A stretch of DNA of 64,000 nucleotides from Patella vulgata (GCF_932274485.2 NC_065879.2:40294436-40358435); one strand, 5' to 3'; numbered from the stretch's first letter, positions 1 through 10,814 are shown. A program made the numbers and translations. Notes: generated by a model not told the origin, from the sequence alone.

Positions 1-255
1 AATTGAAATACACAAGTCAAATCATTCTCATGTAATTAAGGAAATATGCTTCATGATAAATGGACTGACTTGTACAAATAGATAGCTAAATCATTATTAT
101 TATTGTTTTCATCTAACCAAAAAAAAGATGTCAATGTGAAATGAATAGAAATAATTATTAACTTCAAATGGTCAGAATTGATTGTTTGGATCAGAAGTAT
201 GTTTAAATCTATTTGGTTTTAAACTCTTTACATAACTATATTATAATCAACTATC

Positions 256-475
256 GGGGGTTGGGTGACCGAATGGTTTGACCTGTGTACTTTACACCAT
301 AAGGTCTGTCATTGAGTTAAGTGGTGTGGTTTCAATTCCAGCTTCTACATGACAAGGGGTAGGGTCGCATGTCCAGCCTCTTGGGTTTTCTCCCACTGCT
401 AAGACCAAACTATTGAAATAAAATTGCACCAAGGTTCTATCAAGTGGATATTAATCCCAATTTCTCTCTCTCTCA
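256..475 (+). repeat. tRNA-derived SINE, family A
   Basis: The head contains a pol III box A-like segment (TGACCGAATGG) and a box B-like segment (GGTTTCAATTCC), spaced as in a tRNA with a long variable arm. The 3' end reads AATCCCAATTTCTCTCTCTCTC. The same unit recurs about nine times in this window on both strands. It lies in an intron of the USP gene. Confidence 0.75.
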
Positions 476-557
476 TATTACCAACTATCATCAATAAATT
501 ACTCATCTGTTATATATTCAGCTTCAATTTGTATAAATCATACATCTTTTCTTTTAG

Positions 558-663
558 CCAAGTTTGATGCAGTTTTTTGTATCCAAACAATGGATTAGTA
601 AATTTAATACGTTTGCTGAACCAGGTCCAATAACTAACAATGATTTCCTTTGTTCTCATGGAG
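558..663 (+). CDS. USP20/USP33: USP20/33 exon: start of DUSP domain 1
   Basis: The acceptor CTTTTAG ends at 557 and the donor GTAAGC begins at 664. The exon reads in phase 0 from 558 and leaves one base (phase 1) at its end. It encodes FFVSKQW and [14 protein letters not shown], the most conserved part of a USP20/33 DUSP domain. No upstream coding exon is visible in 1-557. Confidence 0.92.
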
Positions 664-3600
664 GTAAGCATAGTGTTCTCATAATATCTTCTCATTTAGA
701 GTTAAATCACTGCAACTTGTTTTCAGGTATAATACAACAGATTGAAGGAACAGAATTCATTAACTTTACTGCTCGGTGTCCGACCACAATTTGTTTTATA
801 AAAACAGTTGTTATTGGATATCTGAATTTTTATACGCCCACATTTTCATGTGGATGTATATTGTCATTTCCCCTGTCCAGACATCCGTCTGTCCCTAAAC
901 AATTGTTTGTGGACACTCTACAGGTCACAATTCTTATCCAATTTTGACGAAACTTGAAATATAGGTCTATCTCCAAAAGATTTCGGTTCCTTTCGATATT
1001 GGCATGTATTGGATTGAAATTTCATGGATTATGGCCCCTGATTGTACGAAAAATCACGTTTTTAGCTTGTGGACACTCTAGGAACACAATTTTGATCCGA
1101 TTTTGATGAAACTTGAAATACATCTTTATAACCCAAAGATCTTGGTTCCTTTCGATATTCACGCACATCGGATCGTAACTTCCTGAATTATGGGCCTTGA
1201 TTGTACACAAAATCGTGTTTTTAGCTTGTCTGATTTAAAAAAACGTTTGAATATATAACTGTTACACCCTAGTGTTTTATTGTGCAGTTTTAATGAGATG
1301 TTTAGTTATGTAAAAGAAAGACCTATACCAAACTAATTAAAATATATAATCTTTATTTTGTATTTATGGTTCTGATATTCTACACTCCATAAGATTTAAA
1401 CTATATTCAGAACAACTGCTATTCAGATGGCTAAATAAGATTTAAACTATATTCAGAACAACTGCTATTCAGATGGCTAACTTCGACTGCATATAACACT
1501 GACCGTAATTCAGTAGACGGTGTTATGATGTGATTTGAATGGCTGTGTTATCATTGTGGTCTTACATATAACAAAGAAAAAGATAAATTGATAAAACTTG
1601 TAAAAAGTTATGTAACTAAAATTGAGTCTAGTAAAATATTAATTATTGAATATAAACAAAAAACTTAGTTAATCATGTAGTTTGAGATTGAAATATATTA
1701 TTTGATTTATTATATATTATTTAGGAATACCACCAAATCTAGTTGATCATGTAGTTAAAAATAAAATATATTATCAGATTTATTATATATTTTTTAGGAG
1801 TACCATGTAATGTAGTTGATCATTTAGTTTGAGAACAAAATTTATTCTGTAACTACATGCAAATACAAGCAAATATCATTGAATACAGTCATTGAATAAC
1901 CTATGATTGTATTCAATAGCTTGTACACATACTACTTTTGTCCATAATGACATCACTTTCAGAATTAGTCAAACTGTAATGACGTCACCACTAGCAACCA
2001 CAATTTTTGTGAAGAAAGGGCAGAACCTATGATGAATTTTAACTTTATTGGTGATTTTGTTTTTGATAATCTGGATAGTACAGTGTATTTTGAGATTTAA
2101 TGTAGTTATAGAATAAAAACAGAACTCAATGACCATTGAATACCGCTCGGGTTATTCAATGGTTCACTTGAGTGTATCCCTGCCATAGGGATACACTCTC
2201 TTGAACCATTGAATAACCCGAGCGATATTTAATGGTCATTGAGTTCTATCTATTATATGATTTGTTTTATTTTATATTTTATAGGATTACTACCTAATCT
2301 AGATGATGATGTAGTTTGAGAATAAAATACATTATATATTTTATTATATATTTTATAGGAGTACCGCCTAATCTAGTTGATCATGTAGAAGATTTAGTTG
2401 TTCCTCTTAGTCAATCTATGTGGGAATATCTATATAACAGGTTAGTTATTTATCTCTTCAATCTATCTTCATGGTGGTCGTCGATTACATCTCAAGATTG
2501 TAAAATAAAGTTCTGTCAAATATTCTAAATTCTCTCTGCTTAGTAACACGGACAACATGTGGAGTAATACAATAAATAATTTTCATATATAACCAGCTCT
2601 TGCTAAATGAGAAAACATCTCCTGGGACCCTTATTTGAAATATGACAGAAAATATGTAAAAATCACTTTTTTCTCCTGAGTTTTCAGTATGTTTGATTGC
2701 CTTCAGTAATTATTTCCCCAACCCTCAAGGGAGGGGATAACTTATCAGAAATGTACAAGATATGCTTTTATTTATTGGCTGTTGTGTACTTTAACGTTTG
2801 GATGGGACAAAAAACTTGTGTTCCATGTACAGATTGGTAGTGGTCATAAAAAATCATTTTGCAGTTGGAATTCGAGAAAGAGCAATCATAAATGACGGCA
2901 ACAGTCTATCCTCGCATTGCACTTGTATTCCCCATATATTTCACCAAAGTAAAGGGTAGACAAGATGATAAATTCCATTTCATTCTTCCTCTTTTATTAG
3001 TTATTTGATACTTTCTCTGTATGTAGTTTGTATGATGTGAATGTTATATTTGATCAGGTTTGAAGGAGGACCAGTATGTAATAGATTATACGCTTGTCAA
3101 ACATGTCAACTGGAGTTAGATAATATTAGATTACGACAAAAAACAGAGATGGATACATTTATACAGGTAGATTTCTATTTCTTCCATATTGTTTAACATT
3201 AATATTCAACTAGTTTTAATTGTACGCACCCAAATTGTCTCCACTCTGACGGTGGGTTGGGTGGTTTAACTCGTGTGCGTGAAAGGTCTGTCATTGAGTC
3301 AAGTGGCATGGTTTCGATTCTCCACTTGTACGTGACACAGAGTAGGGTCACCCGTCCAACGCACGTGGCGAAAGAAGACAATATCGGCATGAATTCCAGG
3401 TACCGGTAGATATTAAAATAATAACTGGATCATACATTGATGGGTTCACTGACCAGTTGTTGGGTAAATTTAAATCTTCATTAAATATAATCTCCTGATA
3501 GAACACGGAATGCACCGAAAAACAGTCATTAATAATATATTTCTCTGATAGAATCTCCAATGCCGAATTCCAATGACATTAGGTCAATAAACCGGTTTTA

Positions 3601-5396
3601 AATAGTGTTTACCATTATGATTTTCCTGCCTGGCAGCCGCCGGTTTTATTTTATACACATTCTTACAAAAGCTTAATTTTAAAAATATTGTTGTTTTTAT
3701 TGAAGGCTGTATCATAATTGTACGGAATTTTTTATTTTTATAGCAATTTCAATTATGGTTGTCACATGACAATTGTGCCGTTTGTCTTTCATCGACAAAT
3801 GAATAAAAACTTTTGCAAGTTATGTGACTAGCTACGTGATAGACAAAAAACTACAAATTGTGTTTTGAAGAAATGCCATGGTGCCATATCAGCTTATTTT
3901 GGCTACTGCATTTTCTGATACTGGCAATAGTAGAAAAATGCTAAAATATTAGATCATCGACTTATGAAACGCAAACGTTTCATCAAATAAACGAAGACAG
4001 TGATTTATTCAGGAATATAACTGACGTTAACTTCAAGCTGGTACTTGAATTAAATATGTGTACCTGTCGTTTTTTGTTTTTTTGTGGCAATAACATACAT
4101 TAAAAATACGACATTTTCCATATCAAATTACCAAGAATTATTTTTGTTGAAGTCTAGTTACCGTATATTAAAGGAAATGTAGCTTATAATTAACCCATTT
4201 CCTACGGGACCTCATTTGACCCAATTCTGGCCGGTTCGTTTCAAAATGGATTAAGAACCCTGGTCTTAACAAATTGTATAATTGCGTATATATTGTAACT
4301 GACTGTTCGCATATACAGTACATGTAGGGTAACATGTACTAAATATTTGCTACAGTCCACCAGTTTTGCATACTTACTTCCAACACATGGTGAAAGTCTT
4401 TGACATTTTTTATCATAAAAAGTCTGAGAAAGTACCGGTACTAACCAGCATAAAACCAGTTACTTATTTATGTAAGATTATAGGTTGTATGTCGTTGTGG
4501 TTGATATTTATTACATTCTATGACTTTACAGTTGATATATAGTACATGGTATATTTATATTTTAGTGAAATTAAAACAATGATTTTTTTTTATAGTTAAA
4601 TGAAGAATTTAAAGCAGAAGACAATCCTAGTGTTATATATGCTATCAGTATGTCATGGTTTAAAGACTGGGAGAATTTTGTACGAGATAGAACTGATTGT
4701 AAGTTATAGTTTGTATTGTATGTTTATAGATTATGTCTAGATTATATACACATACTTAGTTTTAATCAATCTTGTGTAGAACAGGTAGAATATGGTTGTA
4801 TGGTATATCTGAAATCAAATTTATCCACTATTGAAAAACAAACTTTAAAACAAATGTTTTAATGTGTCATCTTTCCATATAAGATTTTAAAATTGCTCCT
4901 TTATTTTGACATAAATCAAGGAAGTTTAGCTCCTTTAGGATAAATCAAATGTGGTTTTTTTTCTTCAGGTCCACCTGGCCCTATTGATAATAGTAGAATA
5001 ACTGTGATGAAAAATGGTGTACAGACTCTGAAGCAAACCTCTGACCATGGACAACTGTCTGGTGAAACTTGGCAGTATCTATTTAAAATTTATGGTGGTG
5101 GACCAGAGCTGATACTGAAACAGTCACATCCTATTACAACTACTACACTTTTATCTCAAGCTACATCTAGCCAGTCAACTTTCACTCAAGCAGCATCACC
5201 TAGTCCTCCAGCACCAACATCTCTACCAAAACCAACACCAACACCAGTAGCTACAGTAGCAGAAAGTTCTCCTGACTCTTCAGGGAGTTCCTCTTCTCAA
5301 GCAACAGTTGTTGAAGCCAGCAGAAGTACACCTGTTCAAAGTATAGAAGAAGAACCGTCTGCTGACGGTCAACCTAGTGAAAATAAAGTGGTTTGA
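558..5396 (+). CDS. USP20/USP33: USP20/USP33-type ubiquitin hydrolase, C-terminal exons (partial)
   Basis: Five exons (558-663, 2359-2440, 3058-3166, 4596-4698, 4969-5396) join in phase with GT-AG introns and give 275 codons plus stop. Intron phases are 1, 2, 0, 1. The product carries two DUSP domains. The first runs from FFVSKQW through the signature [14 protein letters not shown] to [10 protein letters not shown]. The second runs from [11 protein letters not shown] through [11 protein letters not shown] to YGGGPELIL. Tandem C-terminal DUSP domains of this sequence are characteristic of USP20/USP33 (VDU deubiquitinases). The family removes ubiquitin from membrane and signalling proteins. The last ~80 residues are a Ser/Thr/Pro/Ala-rich low-complexity tail, longer than in the vertebrate proteins as I remember them. 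The zinc finger and catalytic domain must lie upstream of the window. Which of the two vertebrate paralogues is closer cannot be told. Confidence 0.92.
832..1262 (+). repeat. ATACGCCCACA repeat (family C), 3'-truncated copy
   Basis: The copy starts with the family's terminal motif ATACGCCCACATTTTC. It continues with the GTGGACACTCTA...TCACAATT modules and stops near 1262, without the far end seen in full copies (56038-57105). It is inside USP intron 1. Confidence 0.75.
1391..1480. repeat. Perfect 46-bp tandem duplication
   Basis: AAGATTTAAACTATATTCAG and the bases after it occur twice with a 46-base period and no obvious mismatch, so the duplication is probably recent. Intronic, with no coding content. 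Confidence 0.85.
1668..1840 (+). repeat. Decoy copies 1 and 2 of the exon 2 splice acceptor region
   Basis: A 73-bp unit consists of an AT-rich pyrimidine-poor tract, an AG, and a copy of the first ~30 bases of USP exon 2. It occurs with AG at 1723-1724 and again at 1796-1797. Exon-like starts at 1725 ([10 protein letters not shown] in the correct phase) and 1798 ([10 protein letters not shown]) follow. Both run into stop codons and neither meets a GT donor at the exon 2 position. Confidence 0.8.
1841..2250. mobile_element. Palindrome-bearing insertion splitting the decoy array
   Basis: This segment interrupts the third decoy unit. Its right part (2121-2247) is an inverted repeat with ~60-base arms. 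Each arm contains CTCAATGACCATTGAATA-like and GGGTTATTCAATGGTTCA-like sequence, around a short centre at about 2181-2187. No coding region or clear target duplication was found. A MITE-like origin is inferred. Confidence 0.55.
2251..2358 (+). repeat. Decoy copy 3 of the exon 2 acceptor, adjoining the real acceptor
   Basis: An AG at 2283-2284 is followed by GATTACTACCTAATCTAGAT, an altered copy of exon 2's start. In phase it reads [11 protein letters not shown] then stop. The next unit, 74 bases on, is the genuine acceptor at 2357-2358. Confidence 0.8.
2359..2440 (+). CDS. USP20/USP33: USP20/33 exon: middle of DUSP domain 1
   Basis: This 82-nt exon has its acceptor AG at 2357-2358 and donor GTTAGT at 2441. 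It encodes [19 protein letters not shown] and then MWEYLYNR, entering in phase 1 and leaving in phase 2. Three earlier near-copies of its first ~30 bases occur at 1725, 1798 and 2285. Only this copy stays open to a donor. Confidence 0.92.
2775..2900 (+). repeat. Degraded SINE family B piece
   Basis: It shows recognisable middle-body motifs of family B (GGATGGGACAAAAAAC, CAGTTGGAATTCGA) with many changes and no intact ends. It lies in USP intron 2. Confidence 0.5.
3058..3166 (+). CDS. USP20/USP33: USP20/33 exon: end of DUSP domain 1
   Basis: The acceptor is TGATCAG ending at 3057 and the donor is GTAGAT at 3167. The 109-nt exon completes the Arg codon split from the previous exon. It encodes [20 protein letters not shown] and a basic helix ending DTFIQ, as in USP33, and ends in phase 0. 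Confidence 0.9.
3240..3410 (+). repeat. SINE family A, 5' part
   Basis: The head is GGTGGGTTGGGTGGTTTAAC and the box B-like segment GGTTTCGATTCTCC. The match is lost before the usual CT-rich tail. It is in USP intron 3. Confidence 0.65.
3411..4595. other. Rest of USP intron 3, nothing recognised
   Basis: AT-rich intronic sequence. A lone CCTGCCTGGCAGCCGCC at about 3626 matches the outer flank of family C copies. No exon, hairpin or tandem repeat stands out. Confidence 0.5.
4596..4698 (+). CDS. USP20/USP33: USP20/33 exon: start of DUSP domain 2
   Basis: The acceptor TTTTTTTTATAG ends at 4595 and the donor GTAAGT begins at 4699. The exon encodes [18 protein letters not shown], matching the second DUSP domain of USP20/33, and ends with one base of a split Cys codon. 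Confidence 0.92.
4969..5396 (+). CDS. USP20/USP33: USP20/33 terminal exon: DUSP domain 2 end and low-complexity tail
   Basis: The acceptor TTCTTCAG ends at 4968. The exon finishes the second DUSP domain ([28 protein letters not shown]). It then runs into a tail rich in Thr, Ser, Pro and Gln with acidic stretches near the end ([10 protein letters not shown]), stopping at TGA 5394-5396. The tail has no domain I recognise. Confidence 0.93.
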
Positions 5397-5693
5397 TTCA
5401 ATTATATTTCTAATTTCTCATAAATGTATACCACAAATATATATAACTCGTTTGGCCTAATTTTCCTGATCAAATGACAAAAAAATAGGTTACTTAAAAA
5501 GTAAAGATACAAAAGAATAATTTCTTCTAAAGCAGCATATTTACAAAAACATTTTAAAATGCCCATTTTATAAAACACGGTTATATTGGACATAGATTTT
5601 TTATGGAGGAATATAAAGAAGCCAGATTTAGAACTAATAATTTACTATAATTCTTCAATAGTTGATTAATTATTATTTTTAAATCTTTCAAAG

Positions 5694-5699
5694 AATAAA
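5694..5699 (+). terminator. Possible polyadenylation signal of the USP20/33 gene
   Basis: This is the first canonical AATAAA downstream of the stop, about 300 bases into an AT-rich 3' region. The cleavage site was not identified, and other AT-rich variants lie nearby. Confidence 0.35.
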
Positions 5700-6049
5700 A
5701 TCTATTTTATCCATTGTATGCTGAATATTTATATCTATAGTCATTTGGTTATTTGCATGACTTAAAAGTGTATTATTTTTTTTTCCTAACCATGTATATC
5801 TTTTAGATTTTTTTTTAGATTTGTAACAACCTTCATGATTCCAGCCTTTTAACATATTACATATATAAGATCATTAATACATTATTAGTGTAATCAGTAT
5901 ATTTTAAAATGTTAACAGTTCTAATTAGAATTGAACTAAAATCAACCAACACAAAATTGCTCAACAAATTGAACTGGTAAGCAATATTTAAAATGTAAAC
6001 ATGTATTGTGAGTAAATTTTAAAAGCACAAAAGAGTATCTTAATTTAAA
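5700..6049. other. AT-rich spacer, nothing recognised
   Basis: Sequence downstream of the USP gene, with no open frame or repeat I could support. Confidence 0.5.
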
Positions 6050-6420
6050 AAGGGACTCACTTTGACTAAGTGGGTAAGATGCTGGCTCGCTAGCCTGGAG
6101 TTCAGGTGTTCGATCCCTGGATTGGCCAAGAAAGTTCATCCAGATTTTCTGGCGTGGTTCCCCCTTGTCAGTGATGCAGGACGGAGGGCCTGACAAGGAC
6201 AGCTGTCTAGTCATTCGAATGGGACAAAAAAAACGAGGTCCCGTGTACACATTGGCATGCACGTAAAAGATCCCTTGACAGTTGGAATTCGATATAAGAG
6301 TAGGCTGTAGTGCCATTGTCCAGGCAAAAGTTCCCTCATAGCACACTTTATGGCGTATGCCCGCCTTCATTAGCCCAGTTCAGAGCAAAACAGTAGAACG
6401 TTAAACCCCATTTCATTTCT
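6050..6420 (+). repeat. tRNA-derived SINE, family B, near full length
   Basis: The head reads GACTAAGTGGGTAAGATGCT (box A-like) and GGTGTTCGATCCC (box B), typical of a tRNA-derived promoter. A ~250-base body and the tail GTTAAACCCCATTTCATTTC follow. The tail shares GTTAAACCCCATTTC with family A although the heads differ. Confidence 0.8.
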
Positions 6421-6588
6421 CAATTTAGAATGCTTCAATATTTGTCCATTGTGCATGTTATCAATTCTGTACTAAACAATGAAAATATGAGAAACAAAAT
6501 GCACAAATTCATATCTCCGAATATATAAACACAAACAGAAGTACCTGGTAATATTACACGACTTCTTTTTTTTGTGTTATTCATTCAA

Positions 6589-6936
6589 GTGTGTAAGACG
6601 CTAGCTTGCTAGCCTGGAGGTCGGGTGATCGATCCCTGCATTGGCCGAGAAAGTTCATCCAGATTTTCCGGCATGGTTCTCCCTTGTCAGTGATGCAGGA
6701 CGGAGGGGCTGACAAGGAAAGCTGTCTAGTCGTTCGGATGGGACGAAAAACCGAGGTCCCGTGTACACATTGGCGTGCACGTAAAAGATCCCTTGGCAGT
6801 TGGAATTCGATATAAGAGTAGGCCGTAGTGCCGCTGTCCGGGCAAAATTTCCCTTGTAGCACACTGTATGGCGTATGCCCGTCTTCATTAGCCCAGGTTA
6901 GGAGCAGAACAGTAGGATGTTAAACTCCATTTCATT
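6589..6936 (+). repeat. SINE family B copy with 14-bp target duplications
   Basis: The copy is bounded by exact direct repeats TGTTATTCATTCAA at 6575-6588 and 6937-6950, which shows insertion by retrotransposition. The tRNA-like head, body and tail (TTAAACTCCATTTCATT) are present, which fixes the family's true ends. Confidence 0.85.
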
Positions 6937-7032
6937 TGTTATTCATTCAATAAAATGAAGGGGGAAAAATATTGGGTCAATTTTTCCCTGTACTTATGGA
7001 TTGATGTTTGGAAATTCCCAGCAATGTATTAG

Positions 7033-7280
7033 TTGAAGGGGCATTATGGGAGATTAGATAAAGAGTTGACAGCTCTCGCTATAATAGTTAAAAAATAGAT
7101 TGTTTAATCAATCCTTCACAAAATGTATTCCAATCCACTAAATATAGCAGGCTAGCGATGGCATCGAGAGTTGATTATATGATCTGGATATGTTAATTAT
7201 GTTTAATTAATAATTTAGAAAACATTTCAGCCCTAAAGAAAGACCTGCAATAGGCAGATTTAGCTCATGATATTATGAAT
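7033..7280 (+). repeat. TTAA-type MITE family F, degraded copy
   Basis: It contains GCATTATGGGAGATTAGATA at one end and AAAGACCTGCAATAGGCAGA at the other, both shared with copies at 24510, 51585 and 54279. The outer TTAA is not preserved here. Confidence 0.6.
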
Positions 7281-7554
7281 AATTGGCATATGAATTGAAT
7301 GAAATTGATTTGAAACCCTGATTTTAGTTGCATATAAATTTGAAATAAACTGTAGTTGTATATTATACCATAATTAGAGTAATGTCTATCATTGTATATA
7401 TACTATATGATAGATGGTGTATATATAATATACACTCTAGTCTTATATATACTGTTAATTTTATTGTTAATTATTATATGATATTGTTCTAACATACTAT
7501 CTCCACAAAGATATGGATACTGCCTTCCAAATAAATCTATGGTTAACAGTCATT

Positions 7555-7625
7555 TCCTGACCAGATTGACACAAAGTCACTGGATGATCAGATTGACATG
7601 AGGTCACTGGGTGATCAGATTGCAC
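7555..7625. repeat. Short tandem repeat, about 33-bp unit
   Basis: GATCAGATTGACATGAGGTC-like units occur two to three times in succession. No function is suggested. Confidence 0.6.
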
Positions 7626-8737
7626 AGACTATAGGGAAGTAACTATAAGTTAGAAACCAGAGCAAGAATGATCAGTCAAAACAATCAAAATATTAATAAA
7701 GCATCGGAAAAGGGGTAGTATTTAAATGATGGTTATAGAAAAAGTAATATTCCTCAGTGTAGATTCTTTCATTCATAAAACTCCTTATACATATGCATGC
7801 ATCATGCAAATTATATTCTCATAGTAAAAATTAATACCTTCATTTTGCTTTGCATGTGACAGCACTTTGACTAAAATCACAGTTTTGGTTTCACAAATTT
7901 ATTAATTACTAAATATAATAATATTGAATATATTGTACAAAACCAGTACACATGTATTAATGGCTAGATATAATATATTGAATGAATTGTCCACACCCAA
8001 TACAGAGATGGGCTTCAATTATGAGAATAGAGGAATTTAAAGGAATAGAATGAGTTATTATAGATTATTGTTGAACTTTGTCATACATGTATATTGTATT
8101 ATATCTTGTTATTATTATTGACAGAATAAATGAGGCGAGTTAGGTACTTTATGAAGAAATTTGAGAACCTGATCAATTAAGAAATTTTTAATATTCATAA
8201 TTTAATCATTCTTGAGAAACTGATCAATTAAGGATTTTTTTTTAATACCTATAAATATGACATGAAGTTTCATAGAGTAGATGGCAGTTGATCAGATCAT
8301 ATACCGGTATTTTGATAGTTTGTGATATTTGTAGATCAATGTAGTTGCTTGTCTGAAGTTCTGTTGTTTTATTTGTATTGTACATAAAGTTAAACATTGA
8401 TTCTTAATCCCCTTTATTATTATTATTGCTATTATCTATAATTTAATTCAACAATTTATGTTATTATACTATCTCATTTATTTAAATTTGTTAATCTCAT
8501 AGGTGTGTATGCAAAAAGCAGTAATATATATATATATAGCTATTACAAGATGAATCTTATTAATATTATACCAACATTTATGGTTGTTTGCTCCACTTCT
8601 TCATTGACTAATCAGCCAAAACAATGGAGATTTTAAAAAAAAACGTTTTAAATCAGATTACAGTGATCAAAGCAGAGGCTAGTACATGTACAAGACAGCT
8701 TTATCGTCAGTGACTAAAACTAGTCAAAGGGTATATA
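7626..8737. other. AT-rich intergenic sequence, nothing recognised
   Basis: Contains only short direct repeats (for example around CTGATCAATTAA at ~8170 and ~8222). No plausible exon was found. Confidence 0.5.
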
Positions 8738-9502
8738 TACTCTTCAAAAAAAGAAACGCATAGTGACATTTCATCATCAGTATACCCTCGCTCTACCGTC
8801 GCCTTGTCGCAACAGGAACCGCGACTCGTCGCTGAACCATTATGTTCTCCAGCGTTGCTGTGGCCATACATTGTGGTCTAAATCCATTGAAGTGGGGTTT
8901 GACGTTGTCTGCGTATTTCAAAATAACTCTAATGGGACGTCTGGCTGTCTCGTCTGAGATCCTATGCCGTCCAGGAACTGCTGCTGCAGTAGAGGTCGCT
9001 GTTGTGAACCGTTTCTGTAAATGACGTAACCGGATTTGACGATCCAGGGCAGGTGGAGTCACTCTTTTTTGGCTTGAGCTTGGGCGGTCACGTGTTGAAC
9101 TTCGCTGCCAGTACCTATCCCAAAGGCAAGAAATGGTACACTGGGAAACATCTGTCTGGGATTCACCTGCTTGTATTAAACCGACCGATGGCGTTATTGT
9201 GTTGGTCTTCGTTTAGATGTGGCATCACTTGGCTCGTTGAGTGTTTACATGTGCAACTGATTTTGAAACCGAGAACCTCAGGATTTTAAAGGCCTTAGAT
9301 TTGGGTTTCATGTGAAAAGCTTGCGACGTTGTTAAACTCATGTGTCTTGTGCAATCAAGTGAAAACAAATTTCGGCAAAAAGTATGACCAGTCGCAATAA
9401 GTGACCCTATATTTAAAACCAATAATGAATTTCTTTTATCCTTAGATGATGACATTAAAAGCAAATAAGATTTATGGAAACGATCCTGTTTTTTGAAGAG
9501 TA
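8738..9502 (-). mobile_element. Tc1/mariner internal-deletion derivative
   Basis: Terminal inverted repeats TACTCTTCAAAAAA at both ends are flanked by TA. The body holds a remnant of a Tc1-like transposase N-terminal half on the minus strand (LRHLQKRFTTATSTAAAV, then VILKYADNVKPHF). The catalytic half is gone, so it is non-autonomous. About 765 bp against the usual ~1.5 kb. Confidence 0.8.
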
Positions 9503-9908
9503 TATATTTTATTCCCTCCCTTACTACTGCATTGTGCAATGGACTATAAATCCTAGTTGATGGAACATTTTGGATGAAATAAATTTTATTCTTTATTTGA
9601 AATTAAACTGAACCCTTTTTCTTTACTACACATAATTCATGTTCTGTAGTTGGAACATGGTACTGTGTATTTTGACATATTTGGAATTAAATTAATTTAA
9701 AACTAAACATTGTCAATTTCCAGTTCAATAAGACCCCAGTGCCCAATTATATATAACATAGCTATCAATATTTCTTTTCCTTTATTGATATTCCATTCTT
9801 TGTTTGCTCAAATAGGAAATTTTATGTAATTATTGATTTGAGTAGAAATAGGGTTGATTATTTCACAATCTACATATATTATCAATTACATTAATGAAGA
9901 AGAAAAAC
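9503..9908. other. AT-rich spacer, nothing recognised
   Basis: No frame, repeat or regulatory site could be supported. Confidence 0.5.
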
Positions 9909-9920
9909 TTTTCTAATGAT

Positions 9921-10011
9921 AAAAAAACAAAACTGCCACAGTTATATGGGACAACAATCACTGGTTTATTATACACCAGTGATTGTTGTCCCATATAACT
10001 GTGTCAGGATT
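9921..10011. mobile_element. Small hairpin element with 12-bp flanking direct repeats
   Basis: An almost perfect palindrome (9937-10003) has arms ACAGTTATATGGGACAACAA and its complement around a ~10-base loop. Direct repeats TTTTCTAATGAT flank it at 9909-9920 and 10012-10023. A single arm of the same sequence recurs at ~52740, so this is a dispersed element. Confidence 0.7.
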
Positions 10012-10023
10012 ATTTTCTAATGA

Positions 10024-10814
10024 TGTTTAGTCTTATATTTACAATTATCCTTATTCTGTGTAAAAAACAAAATTTGAATTTAGTCATTGATATTAATATA
10101 CGATGTAAATATTGCAGAAATTATTCATTAAATTGTGTATGTGCAAATAATGAGTTTGGATATAAATTAAACCTACAGTTTGTAATTGGTTTATATTCTT
10201 TTAAATATAGATCTAAACACATAGCAGCCACAGTATTGAGGTATTCTTTACCAATTCATATTTCACTTTGATGTAAGGCTATATAGATATGTAAAACTGG
10301 AATTTATTAAAATATGCTATATAACAGTACCATTGAGAAATTTATATGACAAAACAAATAACACAATAGACAACAATTTTCAAATAATTTCTAACAGTCC
10401 AGGAGCAAGGAATACTTCTTATTTTGAATTCCAATCTTAATATTTTTTTGCATTCTTGGTTACCTTGCAAAAGTGTTATGCTCATGTTGTTGGTGAATAT
10501 CATGTCCTGAAACAAGACATTTATTTTGTGAGTTGTAAATTTAATAGCATAATATTGTTTACTTGACAAAACCAGTATTTAAAATTATTATAAATATAAC
10601 TTGACATTTGACAAGATCTTTATTTATATTATTTATACAAATAATATTTGTTTAGTTTGAATTGGTTCATTCTGGTCTTGCGAGTATAATTAAGTATGTA
10701 TGTAATCTTATAGGTCTAATTAAAACATGGCCGTATCTTCTTCAAGTCCTCTTTATAATATTAAATTTATTGAAATGTTGCACAATTTTGTTTTCTTTTG
10801 TATTTTTATCTGCC
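10024..10814. other. AT-rich intergenic sequence, nothing recognised
   Basis: An 83-codon open frame at 10020-10271 has no domain or codon pattern that would support a gene. Confidence 0.4.

Noticed and set aside
256-475. Functional tRNA gene from the box A/B matches
   Set aside because: The box spacing and missing cloverleaf stems, plus repeated copies with a CT-rich tail, fit a tRNA-derived SINE instead.
10020-10271. 83-codon open frame
   Set aside because: AT-rich chance frame with no family resemblance or supporting splice or start context.
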